A DNA stretch of 64,000 nt from Ursus arctos (lineage: Eukaryota; Chordata; Mammalia; Carnivora; Ursidae), in NCBI RefSeq assembly GCF_023065955.2, contig NW_026622841.1, forward strand, positions 20,023,501-20,087,500, read 5' to 3'. Below, piece by piece: positions 22,260-35,200 of the stretch (position 1 is its first letter; each line of letters opens with the position of its first letter). A program made the position numbers and the translations under genes. A model generated the notes under the pieces. The model saw only the letters and a program-made list of their open reading frames with translations, was not told the origin of the DNA and ran no database searches.

Positions 22260-24960
22260 TCTGGTTATGGGAGTGTGATCAGGTCAGAAAATCTTCTCCC
22301 CAAAAAACTATAATAAAACTGGACAAAATTGTCAAAAACAACCATTTTGAGGATCTGAAAATGGACCAAAGGCAAATAAATTGAGAAGCACTGATTTATA
22401 AAAGCTAGTAGAACTTATAGATGAGAAAGGAGGAGACCGCAGCCTTACTGGCTGGGGTTGTTTGTATCTTCTTCTATGCAGCAGTCTTGCCAGGGTGAGG
22501 CTGTCTGTGAGAGCCAGTAGCTTTGCTGCCAGAAAGGACAGACTTGATTTGAGGCAGAGGGCAAAAGCCCATACCCAGCAGAGTTTCTGGTAAAGTGAAT
22601 AAACTTGGTAGGTAACAAGTGGGGAAATCACACAGCTCTCTAGCCTGAGGTTACAGTTGTGGCTGGATTGAGTGAAACATCAGTAGACGAGCCATAAATT
22701 TAACCAGGAGATCTGGAAATGAGAGAACCACAAAGGGATCAGATAAGCTCTCCTCATAACCCCAGCTGACTGGGAGACTGTGTGCACATGGAGGGGAGGG
22801 GAGAGAGGGCCCAAGCTCTCTACACATTACTGACTGGAACAGCAACAAGCATACATGGAAGATGCAAGAGGGCTACAGAAAATAAAAGCCAAGGCAGAGT
22901 TGAAAATGGCCTAAATTTTGAAAGCACTCTCCAACCCATGCACTTATCTGAAGGCACAAGCCTTTCAGGCTCTAGCATTTGAGCAAAAGCTTTGACCAGT
23001 CATTGGCTAACCACTAAACTAGGCAGACACAGGGGTAACCTCAGAAGCTAAAATAAAAAATTTAAATTTAAATTAAAAAAAAAAAAAGCTAAGCAAAGAA
23101 ATCAGAGGCTACACATCACAGGGGAGGTAGATTCTGCAGCTTAAGTTCAGACAAGTTAGAAAAGGAAAAGGAAAAAAAAAAAAAAAGCCCACAAGAAGAA
23201 AATCCAAATCCAGAGTTGCTAGAATACATTATCTAAAATGTCCACTTTTCAACAAAATATAATACATGAAGAAATAGGAGTGTGATTAGAGTCAGGAGCA
23301 AAAAGCAGTCAATTGAAATTGATTTGGATTTAGCAGACTTCAAAGCTGCTTCTATAGATATGTTCAAAAAACTAAAGGGACACGTCGGTGGCTCAGTGGG
23401 TTAAGCCTCCAACTCTTGATTTCTGCTTAGGAAATTACTCAAAATATGTTCTCTGATCAACACGAAATTAAAGCAGAAATCAACAACAGAATGAAATTTG
23501 AGAAAACATCAAATATCTAGAAACTAAACAACAAATTTCTGAATAAGCTTAGAGGTCAAAGAAGAAATCACAAAGGATATTAGAAATGATTTTGACCTCA
23601 ATGAAAAGGAAATACAACAAAGTGTTACGGAATGCAGCTAAAGCACCACTAAAAGGAAATGTATAACTTTAAACTCGAATTATTAGAAAATAAGGTAAGT
23701 ATAAAACAAATAATGGAAGCTTCCATCTTAAGAAACCAGAGGGAAAAAGGCAAATTAAACTAAAGCAAGCGGAAAGAAGGCAACACAAAGAGCAGAAATA
23801 AATGAAATAGAAAGTAGAAAAACAACAGAGAAATCAATGACACCAAAAGTTGGATCTTAGAACAAGATCAATAAAACCTTTGAGTGAGGCCTCACTCATA
23901 TAAACCTTTATTAGAATGATACAGAAAAAAGGAAAAAACATGCATTACCAAAATCAGGAATGAAAGAGGAGACATAGATCCTACAAAAATTAGAAGGATA
24001 ATAAGGGAATATTGACAACTTCATGCCAACAAACTAGACAACTTGAATGAAATGGATACATTCCTAGAAGATAAGTTACCAAAACTGACTCAAAATAAAT
24101 AGAAAATCTGAATAAACTTATAATAAATAAAAAATTAAATTCCTATTTTAAAATCTTCCCACAAACAAAAGCCCAGGACCATGAATAGCCAAAACAATTT
24201 CAAAATACAACAAAGCTGGAGAACTTACACTACTTAATTTCAAAACTTGTAACAAAGTATCAGATAGGGCAGAACTGGTATAAGGATAACCACATAAATC
24301 AATGAAATAAGAAAATCAAGAAATAAACTTCTTTAGAGTCAATCAGTTTTTGACAAAGATGCCATGAGAATTCAAGATATAACCTGTTTAAGAAATTCTG
24401 TTGGAACAACTGGATATCCACATACAAAAGAATGACTAAGCCTCTTATCTTACACCATACACAAAAATTTATTCAAAGTAGATCTAAGTGTAAAGCTTAA
24501 AACTATAAATTTCTAAAAGAAAACACAGGAGGAAATATCTGTGATGTTTGGGTTAAGCAAAGAATTTTTATATAGGACGCCAAAAGCATTATCCATAAAA
24601 GAGAAAAAAAACCAAACAAACACAAAACAAATGTAATACCACTACAAGGCCACAAGAATGACTACAATAAAGTAAACTGACAATACTAAGTGTGAGAGAG
24701 AATATGAAAGCCTGGAACCCTCATACATTCTTGGTAAGAATATAAATTGTTATACTCACTTTGGGGAAAAGTTCGGCAGTTTCTTAAAGTTCAACCTACC
24801 ATATAACCCAGCAATTCCACTCTTTGTAATCTACCCAAGGTAAACAAAAACATACATCTGCCCAATGACTTGCATGAAAATATTCATAGCACCATTTTTC
24901 TTAATAGCCAAAAACTGGAAATAATCTAAATGCCCATAAAGAAGTTATTTTGTGCCATAT
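22260..24960 (+). mobile_element. old LINE-1, 5' part and ORF2 fragments, antisense to POLI
   Basis: The left part has L1 5'-region wording ('aactggacaaaattgtcaaaaacaacc', 'taggcagacacaggggtaacctc'). From 23440 comes ORF2-like sequence ('aattaaagcagaaatcaacaacag', 'atgcagctaaagcaccactaaaaggaaat', 'agcagaaataaatgaaatagaaa'). Near 24700-24960 comes the region close to the ORF2 end ('accatataacccagcaattccactc', 'atagccaaaaactggaaa'). The middle of the element is missing between about 23090 and 23440. It is full of stops. Confidence 0.7.
23377..23431 (+). mobile_element. 5' fragment of a can-SINE
   Basis: Only the first 55 bases are present ('ggtggctcagtgggttaagc', 'caactcttgatttctgctta'); the body and A-tail are absent. 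The break coincides with the gap in the surrounding L1. Confidence 0.75.
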
Positions 24961-25192
24961 AATACATCATCATAGTTTTGTTTTCTCTGAACTTGGGAAA
25001 CCCTGCTAACTGCATCTTTATTTTTATTATCTATTAAAAAACATTTTCCTGTAAAAATTCCTGATAGAATGAAGGTATTTAATAGCTCACTAACTCCCTG
25101 TGAAGACCCTCCATCTTTGGATCATATTTCTAATTCAAAGTTTTTTTAAGAGTTCAACCTGCCAATTAAATTTTTAGAAAATTAGCCCATAC

Positions 25193-25323
25193 CTGTCCCT
25201 AACTTCTGAATCAAATGCGATGGAATAGGGCACTGACGACTCTCACGGCTACAGTGATTCTCAGATGAATACCGACGGATTACTAATCTGATTGTATGTG
25301 GCTTCCTTCCATCTTGGCATACT
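25193..25323 (-). CDS. POLI: POLI exon 8: little-finger domain
   Basis: 131 bases between acceptor 'ccttttag' and donor 'GGACAG|gtatggg'. Encodes VCQDGRKPHTIRLVIRRYSS and ESRQCPIPSHLIQKLGT, the DNA-clamping little-finger strands that are nearly identical in human POLI as I recall it. Confidence 0.96.
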
Positions 25324-27753
25324 CTAAAAGGAAAGAGAAAGTGGAAACAAGGAATTAGAGAAGTATTACCTAAAGACTTTTTTATCTATAGAGGTATCAG
25401 TTTAGTAACCCTAACAATTATAAATATGGTTGATAATAGGCAGTAATAAAAGACTCTGAATAACCCAAACAAATTTCACCACATCTATGCACCAAAGCTC
25501 TAAAATCTTAAATGTAAGGCTCTCAGGCCTCATTCAGAATTGAGTGCAATCAGGAAAAAAACAGAAATAAGATATAATTATAACAAGCCATTTTATAATC
25601 CAAGTACAAACATAACTAAAAGCAACATATAAAATCAGCAGGAAATTTAAGAAACTAAGGGACTCATTCACTGGTAGAGGCAAATGCATGAAAAATGACA
25701 GATTTTTTTACACAGGAAAAAAAAAATAAGATTACAAAAAGAGGGGTGCCTGGGTGACTCAGTCAGTTAAGTGTCTGCCTTCAGCTCAGGTCATGATCCC
25801 AGGGTCCTGCTCAGCAGAGAGCCTGCTTCTCTTTCTCCCTCTGCCTGCCTCTCTGCCTACTTGTGCTCTCTCTCTCTCTCTCTGTCAAATACATAAATAA
25901 AATCTTAAAAAAAAAAAAAAAAGATTACAAAAAGAAAAAAAAATTTAAATGACATAACTTTTGTCAACAAGCACTCCTGAATAGACCCAAGGAACAGTAA
26001 TATCACCATTATATGGCAAATAAGAGCAATAGCTTGAAAGATCAATTACATACTATATTTAAGTAGTACATGTACATGCATCTTAAAAAGTGTTACACTC
26101 AAATGGTCTTGGTTTTAGTGTTGAAAAGTTTCAATGAGACAGAAAATTCACCTAAAAAGTAGAAAATCTAATTACTAGAATGTCATTAAAAAATAATATT
26201 TTTCTTTTTATATGTATGGCAAAACATTAAAAAATCAAAAACACAAGATAAAAATATTGTACACTGTTAAACATAATCAAATTGAAGATTTTGAACTGGG
26301 AAATTTGGATTTTTATAATAAGTAATTTTTTCTTTATTGTTTTATCACAAAATGTCTTGATTGCTGCCTTACTAAGATAATATCTTACACGGTTCCTGTA
26401 AACATGTTACTAGCTTAAATATCTTCCAGTTAAACTTTTTCTATTAAGTCATTATACTAAAATTTAAAGAGTGTTACTTGGTTCCTATAATTAATTAGGT
26501 AAAGGTTATATTCTAAGCAAGCTTAAACTAGAGGGAAAACACATTCACACGAACACAATTATTTTTTTGCCACTTAGATGGTATTATATCTTAGTCACTG
26601 AAATAAGGGGCCATGGTGTAGAAAGGGAATGGAAAGCAGAGATACGGATAAACAGTTCATAGTTGGTAATTTACGGGTTTAGAGCACCTAGCCGCATTTC
26701 TGGGTTGATCGTTCAAATATGAAAGTCTATAAAATTGTTGTGGTTTCTCTACATGCAGAGCTCTTTCCACTGGCCAGACATTTCATAGCAGTCTCACATT
26801 CAGCTGAAGCAGAGCAGATGACCCAGTTTCAGAAGCACACTCAGAGGCCCAGCCTGAGTTATATCACTGCAGCTGGATCATTCAGCCAGCCCCAGTTGCA
26901 TGCAGCAAACAATGAGCTGCACGGCTCTGCTCGAGACATGAGAAGCACACAGCATGTGAGAGCAAAGCTGTAGGAAATTTTACCTCATCAGTTTACTGAG
27001 ACTTAGAATCATCTAAAAATCTTTTTCTCTAGTCATAATTAGCGATCCGACCCTCATTTACAGAAGCACAGCTACTCAAAACTATTAGACCCCTGACAGC
27101 TTATTTTGAGAAATCAAAGAAATGGGAGGAAAAGAGACAATACTCTTCTATGGAACATTGAGAAACAGATACATGATAGTAAAGGAGCATCAGAAAATTA
27201 AACATCTTGTTCAGTTTACGCTATGCTATTCATATATCCATAATCCCAGCTGACATGTTCATGTCCTTACAGACCAGTGCCCTGCACACACCACACTCTG
27301 ACTGCCTACACATAGCCCCACTGAGCTATTCCTTTGTCTGAGTCCATTTTCTTTTACATAGTCTGAGGCAAAGGAGATAATGAGGGTTCTTCTACTTTCT
27401 CCATCACTGGTGCTCTTCATAATTTCCTATCCTCAATCATCACAAATTTATAGGTGTAGAGATTCTAGATGGCCATAAAACCTTCTTAGTAACTATGAGC
27501 ATCTTAAGAGCCGCAGTATAACCATAATGTTACTAAAACTAAGATTAATGGCAACAAATAAATTAAATTTAGTTAGAAGCACCTGTTACTATCTTTGTAA
27601 TAGTTTATAATGGAGAGAAATTCAATGATAAATGATCTCTCTTTACACTGTTCAGTCTCCAGTTAGTCTATAAGTTCCAAGAAGAACATCAACTATACTT
27701 TCCATATACTTTATACAGAATATATAGAATGATATGGCAAAATGGAAACTCAC
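25324..27753 (-). other. POLI: POLI intron 7
   Basis: Starts 'gtgagttt' and ends 'ccttttag'. Holds a can-SINE at 25743-25920. The rest is AT-rich; a slightly more GC-rich patch at about 26590-27340 includes an 84-codon open frame without recognisable features. Confidence 0.9.
25743..25920 (+). mobile_element. can-SINE in POLI intron 7
   Basis: Head 'ggggtgcctgggtgactcagtcag', body shortened after 'cagggtcctg', then a (CT)n stretch and poly-A. Flanked by copies of 'aagattacaaaaaga'. Confidence 0.9.
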
Positions 27754-27845
27754 CTGTTCAAAAGACTGGCAAGTAATTCTTCAATCTTATTTTTAGCTTC
27801 AACTTCTGATGAACATTTTTTAAATGAATCCTCTTCACTAAAAGA
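27754..27845 (-). CDS. POLI: POLI exon 7
   Basis: 92 bases, acceptor 'tttggtag', donor 'AACAG|gtgagtt'. Encodes SFSEEDSFKKCSSEVEAKNK and IEELLASLLNR, the linker helix leading into the little-finger domain. Confidence 0.96.
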
Positions 27846-28084
27846 CTACCAAAGAAGCACAAATAGGGATTTATCATAAACCCGAAAAAGCATATCCCGT
27901 TATGAGTGTGCATGCCAAATAGTCAGTACGTTCTTTACCACCTTCCCTCTCGTTTAATTTGAGCCATTCAGTTCACTTATATATTAACTCGTTTATCTGC
28001 AAGTTATTGTACTCCACTAGAAAACCAAGAAAGTTATAAAGCTCTAGTACCAACTCCAAGCTTTATTCTATGATTACCGTGAGG

Positions 28085-28295
28085 CTCTTAATCTCCTAGC
28101 ACTTGAAATTGAGTTTAACTTTGGACATGTTATTTAACCTTTCTGAAGTACAGTATCCTCATCTTTAAAAAAAGAACAGGAGAGAGGGTAAAAGATATGA
28201 ACAAATAATAGTACTACCCACTTTGAAGCTTTGTTGTGAAGATTAAATGGACTAAGGTATATAAAGCACTTAGTAAAGTGCCTGTCACATAGGGG
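28085..28295 (+). repeat. MIR-like element
   Basis: Shows the MIR wording 'gttatttaacctttctgaa...tcctcatctttaaaa...aagattaaatg...aaagcacttagtaaagtgcctg'. An ancient, degraded SINE. Confidence 0.65.
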
Positions 28296-28506
28296 GAAAA
28301 AAAATCAACGTTAACTAGCTGATTATACCTGTCTCCATTTCCTAAATCGTTAGACTAATCAGAAAACAAGATTTCTTAAAAATTAAAATATTTTGCAAAA
28401 TGTATGCAATATAGGCTGTTAAAATTAAGTGATATTTAATCCAGGTAGCTAATTTGAAACAGAAGTACTAATTCTTATATCCAATTTAAAAATATTTACT
28501 AATCTA

Positions 28507-28616
28507 GGGGCGGCTGGGTGGCTCAGTCAGTTAGGCATCCAACTCTTGATTTCAGCTCAGGTCTTGGTCCCAGGTCATGAGTTCAAGCTCCAGCATGGAG
28601 AGTACTTAAAAAAAAA
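28507..28616 (+). mobile_element. short can-SINE
   Basis: Head 'ggggcggctgggtggctcagtcag', then the 'aactcttgatttcagctcagg' body. It is cut short after 'catggagagtactt' and followed by an A-run. The CT-rich part is absent. Confidence 0.8.
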
Positions 28617-28787
28617 TTGCTAACTTAATAAATTAAGCTTCTCATAGGAAAGAGATCGTATACTAATCTAATAAGCAAATTAGAAGCCCCGCTGAGCTAT
28701 TAAGAACACAGTACTAAAACCAGAAATCTTCATCTCAAATAATGCGACAAACAGTACTCAATTGAAATAAATATCATTATCATGTAC

Positions 28788-28966
28788 CTGAGGTGGTCCT
28801 GAGGGCGTCACAGGACAGTTATCCTCTCCAAAACTGAGCTTCTGGATACGCTGAGCAACTGAAATTCCTAACTCCTTTTCTAATATTTTGGGTGAAAAGG
28901 TTTGAAGATCATGCACACTACTGATACCCAGCGCTTCAAGACGTTTGGCAGTTTTATAGCCAATAC
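28788..28966 (-). CDS. POLI: POLI exon 6: thumb domain
   Basis: 179 bases, acceptor 'ttgtctag', donor 'CCTCAG|gtacatg'. Starts GIGYKTAKRLEALGISSVHD, a helix-hairpin-helix-like DNA-contact element of the Y-family thumb. It continues through KELGISVAQRIQKLSFGED to SGPPQ. Confidence 0.96.
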
Positions 28967-30746
28967 CTAGACAAAAAGAAATACAGTGTTACAGTAGTTT
29001 TTCTCCTTAAAATAAAGCTAATTAAAATATTACAGATATATACCAAACACATCTTTAAATTCCATAATGAATATTTTTCTAGGATTAAATTTTATTGAAA
29101 ATCAGGCTGCCCTTCTTCTGCTTAGGACCTCTTAAATGAACCACTTTGAAAATCTCACAACCCTAGTACAACATAATGGATATGGAGACAACCAGTAAAT
29201 GCTGTCTTGATAAAATGAAATGTTTACCACCTGTTACGTAACACTTTGGAAGTATTCAAGAATAATGGTTATAATTCATGCAAAGAAAGACTGTTACTAC
29301 AGCAACAAAATTAATTAGCATGTGCTAATCAGCTAACCTGATTCCTACACATAATAATCCACTTTTATCCATAAGTCATATCTGGCAATATTTACTATCC
29401 CAAATGTAAGAGCCAGAAAGCAAACAAACAAAAAACTCTACTCATTAGCAAAACTATCAAAAGTTCTTGCACTAAAACTCAGTCATACCTCATCACCTTA
29501 CCTGAGATGCACAGGTAATTTAGTGCCCCTTTATTTCTCCCATTTAAAAAAAATAATTCGACAGTATTTTGATTTCCCTGCACAGTAAAAGAAGTAAATC
29601 AAAGGCAATGGATGTGGAAGAGAAATTATTTTTTTTTAAGCTTTATTTATTTATTTGAGAGAGAGAAAAAGAGCACAAGCGGGAAGGGCAGAAGGAGAGA
29701 GAAAGAGACTCTCAAAGCAGACTCCGTGCTGAGCATGGAGCCCCATGCAGGGCTCAGTCTCATGACCCTGAGATCACAACCCAAGCCAAAATCAAGAGTC
29801 GGAGGCCTAACTGACTGAGCCACCCAGGCACCCCTTGAAGGGAAATTATTAAAGGAGTGTGTCAGTTATTTTCACAGCTGAAATAAAAGACAGCTGCCAA
29901 TTTAGCAATAAGAAAAGAGAAAACATGTAAAAAAAAAAATTAATACAAGAACTCAAAAAGTAAAGCCAAGTAATAATGTTATATGATCAGTATACATACA
30001 GTCTTCAGCTTATTACAACCTGACATAGTAACTGTCTTCAGAACACAGACTCAGAGTCAACCAGAAAACTTCAAGTTACACATATACTATATTAAGACAA
30101 GGCAGCGTACAAAATATTTTGTAATCATACAAACATGGGTTAAAAATATAAAGTTATGACACCTAAAGTTTCAGTTGCCTTAGAAATTCATTTCCACAGA
30201 ATTCCAACATCTTATTTCCCAGCAATGCCATAGAAATGAAGTTTAACATATCCCTTATTAGAGGTCTATAAAACCATATTTGAGCTTCAAAGACAGAAAT
30301 TTGCCCCATGACCTGAATAGGTCACTAACACCCTCAAGGAAAGTAGTTTCCTCATCTTTAAAATAAGAACTTGGCCTAACTGGTTTGGAAGGTCCCTTGT
30401 AGCCCTAATATTTTCTATATAATCCCAAAGCAAAGCTAGTAAAAGGCCAATGCCCCTCTCTAGATGCAGTGTACGGTGTAAGAATATGGAGCAGGGAATG
30501 GAAACAAAGGACCGTGATTCCAGGTTATAACTTTCAGGATCATATTCAAACTATACAAAAAGTAGGTGAAACTAGAAAAGTACTTTCATAGGTTCCCTAA
30601 TCCAGATTCCCTCTAGAGAATATCAGGGTTTTGGGTTTTATCCTAGAGCCAAGTATAGAGACTGTAAGAATTAATAACATGTATCTATGATTTTTAAAGA
30701 AATACAATAAAACTAATGTATATTTTTCCAACTATAAATGTCTTAC
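28967..30746 (-). other. POLI: POLI intron 5
   Basis: Starts 'gtaagac' and ends 'gtctag'. Contains a can-SINE (29631-29834) and a short MIR-like piece near 30300-30400. The rest is AT-rich. Confidence 0.9.
29631..29834 (-). mobile_element. can-SINE in sense with POLI
   Basis: Read in reverse: T-run, 'aagctttatttatttatttgagagagag' tail, and head 'gactgagccacccaggcacccc'. 'agaaattatt' and 'ggaaattatt' flank it. Confidence 0.88.
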
Positions 30747-30983
30747 CAGGCATTTCCCTTACATGGCTCAAGTTCTGAATGAGAACCTGAGAAGTTTCAG
30801 GTAGTAACACTGTTTGTTGATTTGGTTTAAAAACACCAGACACTAATTTTGCTAGTAATTTATTAGAAGCCACTCCAGCACAGCCAGTGAGACCCAGTTG
30901 ATTATACATGGCTTCCCGCATCTCTGCTGCAATCTGAGATCCAACAAGTAGTCTGATGTGCACGATGTCATGCAGGTTTATAT
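30747..30983 (-). CDS. POLI: POLI exon 5: palm and fingers
   Basis: 237 bases, acceptor 'gtttttatag', donor 'ATGCCTG|gtaagac'. Encodes INLHDIVHIRLLVGSQIAAE through GLTGCAGVASNKLLAKLVSG and VFKPNQQTVLLP. The SNKLLAKLVSG segment is the conserved Y-family motif at the palm-thumb border. The codon split with exon 4 gives Tyr where human has Ser, as I recall it. Confidence 0.97.
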
Positions 30984-31080
30984 CTATAAAAACAGCCAAT
31001 ATCGTTAAAAGTCACCATAAAAACAATTTTCTTTTTTACAAATGAGTTTAAAAAGGGCACAGAGCTTAACCTATATCCAA

Positions 31081-31107
31081 CCCCCCCCCACCACCACCAC
31101 TACCACC
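31081..31107. repeat. C-run followed by (CCA)n
   Basis: 'cccccccccaccaccaccactaccacca', a short simple repeat in intron 4. Confidence 0.8.
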
Positions 31108-31639
31108 ATACTGTCAGCCACTTAACTCATCTCGTTCATTCTTCATAGGAATTCTGTAAAGTAAATAACTCCCAGAAGTGAATTCCCAGTGCCTGTGATA
31201 GTGAATGCATCCTGGAAGTGCTTAATGATTAACAGATTATGAAAACTGATCTCTCATAAAAAAAAATTCCTACTGACATTAGTAAAACTTCTACTGGTGT
31301 TTAACTGTAGGCAAGCATAAAAGTAGAAGTATTACACTAATAAGAGAGCTAACATTACAATTTTAAAGATCTGAATCTAAACTTCACACACACGAGCTCT
31401 ATGTGTTACTGAAAACGATTCTGTATCTGTACATAGTTTAAGAGATCTTTATGAAAAGTGTAGGGAAATCATACAGAAACAAATTTTCTTAGCGCTTAAA
31501 TGGTATTAGAATTTTATGAGACTGTCCTTACCCTCAGGAGTATTTACAGATGAAGTGTCATGATGTCTACAATTTACTTTTAAATGGTTCATCAATCAAC
31601 CAACCAATCAATAAAGAGGGAGCAAGATAAAGTAAATGT

Positions 31640-31745
31640 AGGAAAATAACAATGGGTGTATCTACAAGGAAGGGCATAATAAGTGTTCTCACTGTATTAC
31701 TCTGTCAACTTTTCTGTAAGTTTGAAAAAAATTTTTAACAGAATC
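31640..31745 (+). mobile_element. short L1 3'-end remnant
   Basis: 'ctcactgtattactctgtcaacttttctgtaagtttgaaaaaaattttt' resembles the terminal L1 3' UTR seen at four other places in this window. Confidence 0.5.
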
Positions 31746-32850
31746 TTATGAGGAATGATTCATGAAGAATTAGACATTTTCTTTTTAGGATATAAAACCT
31801 AGCTCTCTGTAATATGTTCTAACAAATACTGAATTTGCTTTAAAAATTATAAAGAAACATACTTAGAACCTTCTTCTATTCAGTCCTTATATGTGACAAA
31901 AGAACAGGTACAAAACACACATGAAAAGCTTCATGTCCTCTTCTAGAAGAGAACTGTAGCTCTACCCCTTTTCTTCTTTAGTATCGGATGGCAGAGAACT
32001 AGACTGGAGATGATCACCAGCTCTCAAAAAAGGGGGATAAAGGACACATATGTTGAGACCTAGGAGCAAGAAAGTCAGGGCCAGTCTTATACAAAAGCAG
32101 GGTACCATGTCTTCCATGTGGTATGATACGGAAGTCACCAGCAGAGTTACAAGATGTTTTCAAGTCTAATAGATATTCGCTGGGGCTTGCTGAAGCTTAT
32201 TTTCAAAAGCAAGTATCTCTGGAAATACCATCAGTCATTTATACTTTAATATGTGAAGGAGATGGACTATTGTGTTTTCTTGCTAAAAGCTGGTGAAGAT
32301 TATCAAACTGACTGAATATGAGCTTGCAAAAGATGGCAGATAGGCCTGGACAAGCTTCCACAGAGAGTAACTCAGGAACTCAGAGAGCAACATGAGTGTT
32401 TGATGCCTGGGGGAACAGAAGGGAACAAGCAAAAGAGGCAACAGAACACAAATTAATAGTTTACCTCAAAATTTTGCTTAAAGACAGTTTTCGGAGAAGC
32501 AAAAATTACTCTGAAAAGTATATTATTAAGGCAACTCTTATAACTTAAGGATGACCTAAGGCGCTATGGGTCTTAAAAATGGTAACACACTAATTGTGTC
32601 AGAGAAATGAAAAGCACACAGAGCACTGAGCTACACACGTCATCAAAATCTCACTTTCTGCCTACTTAATATGGAATAGCAATACCTAATTTTAGTCATT
32701 TGAGACAGATCACTGAAATATGGTTATACCTCCAAAAAAAGCCATAAAATTTTCAGAAAGATAAAGTCAACTCGTTGAACTCACTGAATTCAGTGACCAT
32801 CAGGAAATATAGGTACTTTTAGTTACTAAATAGAGTAAGAATCCACTTAC

Positions 32851-33003
32851 ACTGATTATTATATACATGACCTGACACAGTCAGTGCTGAAAGTTCATCA
32901 CTTTGAAGCTGCTGTAGTCTCCTCTCAACCATTTCTGTGAGATCCACAAAATTTTCATCAAATCCGAGTCTCTCAACAACTGGACTGAATTCTTCCAACA
33001 GCT
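32851..33003 (-). CDS. POLI: POLI exon 4: second catalytic motif
   Basis: 153 bases, acceptor 'caatctag', donor 'AATCAGT|gtaagtgg'. Encodes LLEEFSPVVERLGFDENFVD, which holds the adjacent Asp-Glu metal ligands of the active site (human D126/E127 in the 715-residue numbering). It then runs through LTEMVERRLQQLQSDELSA to VYNNQ. Confidence 0.97.
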
Positions 33004-33474
33004 CTAGATTGAAATAATATTGGCACGCAGAAGTTAACTAAAGTCATAACTAAAATGGATTTAACTATTTAATGCTTAAAAATATGTCAAATATGTTAAA
33101 GGTTTTACATATATTCACACTTCCACAATATCTTTAATTAAGTCCTCCATTAACTGGATTTTTTTTTCTATACCACATTTTGAGTAAAGGCAGTATTTTC
33201 CAACAAAATAAGTCCAAAATGATATTCCCTGGACAGATGCTTATAGCAATATATTTAGCTCAATCTCCTACACCTATAATTTCTATACCTGTAGTACATT
33301 AAATATCAATGCTTGTAGTTCATTATGATCTTGAAACAGTGGTTCCAAAGAGTAAATTATAGTCAGCCTAGAAAAGTAGAGACAAGTAATAATATATTCT
33401 AGCTGTATTTTCCACAAGTCTTAAAAAGACAAAACAAATAAAATGTAAAACTTCCAGGGTTCCAGGGGCACCTG

Positions 33475-33639
33475 AGTGGCTCAGTGGGTTAATAAGCATC
33501 TGACTCTGGCTCAGATCATGATCTCAGGGCCCTGGGATCCAGCATCAGGCTCCACATTAACAGGGAGTCTAGTCTGCCTCTCCCTCTGCCCTCCCCACCA
33601 ATAGTGTGCGTGCACTCTCCTTCTCTCTCAAATAAATAA
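33475..33639 (+). mobile_element. can-SINE in intron 3
   Basis: Head 'ggggcacctgagtggctcagtggg', diverged body and tail 'aaataaataag'. 'gtaaaacttc' occurs on both sides, but about 10 bases separate the left copy from the head. Confidence 0.82.
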
Positions 33640-34589
33640 GTAAAACTTCGAATTATCACTGAGTCAAAAAGAAAAGTCACCTAAGTTTCAAAATATATTA
33701 CAATGCAAGATTCCGATTAGTTATCTTCCAGTTTATTCCTTAAGGGTAGACACGGATCATGACTTACATGTATTTGAATGTCCAGCACCTAGCACAATAC
33801 CTTGTCCTTAAGGTAAATGCTTCCTAAATTGAACTGAATCAAGATTTGAAATAAATTCAAAAGGACAATCAATTCTTATTTTTAGGATTGAAACTAGTAA
33901 CTCTGAAATCATTGAGAAGAATTTTCATTTCTCTCTGAATCACCTGATACCAGCAGAATGACAGAAAACAAATTATTAGCCCCTTCTTACATAAAAATGT
34001 ATAGGTTCTCAAAGTGCTATAATAAGAAAGCGCAGAAATAAAAGTATATACAGATCACTTTTTTACACAAACACTAAAAATACCACTATTTTATTTATGT
34101 CAACTTGACCATATCAGGGGAAAACAATTAATAAAGATAACAATGTAACCTGGTGACCACCAAAAATCACTTCCAGTCTACACAGAGAAAACCATTTACC
34201 TATTCTAAGACTTACAATGTGTTTGACCACATACAAGGATTCTTTTGCACTTCCCTCACCAATTTCTGCAATTTTTTTTCAAAAGTATATATTATATAAG
34301 AAAAACAAAGGACAAGATTTTTAAAGTACTAAGCAGAAGAGCAAATTAAACACAGAATCATGCACAAAGCTCTGAATACTAAATACTGATTGATTTATTC
34401 CTCATTAAAAAGAATGAGGAAGAGCTGTATGAACAGTATGAAAGATCACCAAGAGGCACATCTGTATGTATAACCTCTTCTGCGTAAAGATTAACTTCTT
34501 AATATTCAGACACATACAATTTTGCATGGATGCACAAGTGATATTGTCAGAGTATACTCTTATCTTTGCTTGGCTAGCCCTTCTTCCCC

Positions 34590-34960
34590 CTTCTCCCATT
34601 TCACTACTGCCATGCTCTCTCCAGAAGTTAATTAATGTTAAAAACCTAGTATACACCCTTTCATGTTTCCCTTACTGTTTATATACAGACATATATGTAT
34701 GTGTAAAGGGAGGGGTTTGAGCCATTGTTTTACACATATGACACGTTTTTGCATCTTGCCATTTGCTCAACAAGGCATATCTCTCTGAGTCAAACAGTAT
34801 AGCACCAATGCATTCTTTTTAATGGCTATATAATATTCCACCACAGAGACGTCCTAACTTAGCCATTCTCATCCTGATGAGCATTTGTTTTTATTCCATA
34901 TTTTTACCAATTATGAACCATGCTACAAGAAATATTTTTGTACATATGTTCTCATGATTT
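34590..34960 (-). mobile_element. old L1-type 3' region, antisense on the + strand
   Basis: 'cattctttttaatggctatataatattcca...ccattctcatcctgatgagcatttg...accaattatgaaccatgctacaag' matches the reversed wording of old L1 3' UTRs. Confidence 0.55.
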
Positions 34961-34997
34961 TATTTCTATCTGATAAATTCCCACCAGTAGTATCACA

Positions 34998-35200
34998 GGG
35001 GCGCCTGGGTGGCACAGCGGTTAAGAGCCTGCCTTCGGCTCAGGGCGTAATCCTGGCGTTATGGGATCGAGCCCCACGTCAGGCTCCTCTGCTATGAGCC
35101 TGCTTCTTCCTCTCCCACTCCCCCTGCTTGTGTTCCCTCTCTCGCTGGCTGTCTCTATCTCTGTCAATTAAATAAATAAAATCTTAAAAAAAAAAAAAAA
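34998..35200 (+). mobile_element. can-SINE, young subfamily, perfect target duplication
   Basis: Head 'ggggcgcctgggtggcacagcgg', full body with 'gcttgtgttccctctctcgctggc' and 16 As. 'agtagtatcacagg' is repeated exactly on both sides, so the insertion is recent in carnivore terms. Confidence 0.95.

Larger units (their letters stand above)
22044..25192 (-). other. POLI: POLI intron 8
   Basis: Starts 'gtatggg' and ends 'gtttag'. Most of it is antisense L1 sequence (22260-24960) with a truncated SINE at 23377-23431 and A-runs near 23075 and 23170. Confidence 0.9.
27846..28787 (-). other. POLI: POLI intron 6
   Basis: Starts 'gtacatg' and ends 'ggtag'. Contains a MIR-like SINE remnant (28085-28295) and a truncated can-SINE (28507-28616). 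Confidence 0.9.
30984..32850 (-). other. POLI: POLI intron 4
   Basis: Starts 'gtaagtgg' and ends 'tttttatag'. Includes a C-run and CCA repeats at 31081-31107 and an L1 3'-end remnant at about 31640-31745. No gene seen within it. Confidence 0.9.

Noticed and set aside
22260..24960. Possible intact LINE-1 in POLI intron 8
   Set aside because: The middle is missing and ORF2-like parts are full of stops, so it cannot be active.
26719..26973. 84-codon open frame in POLI intron 7 in a less AT-rich patch
   Set aside because: No recognisable motif, no splice or promoter context; the length is possible by chance.
30694..30746. Extension of the POLI exon 5 frame past its donor site
   Set aside because: A clear donor (CCTG|gtaag) lies at 30747, and the continuation (KTFIVGKIYIS) is intron read-through.
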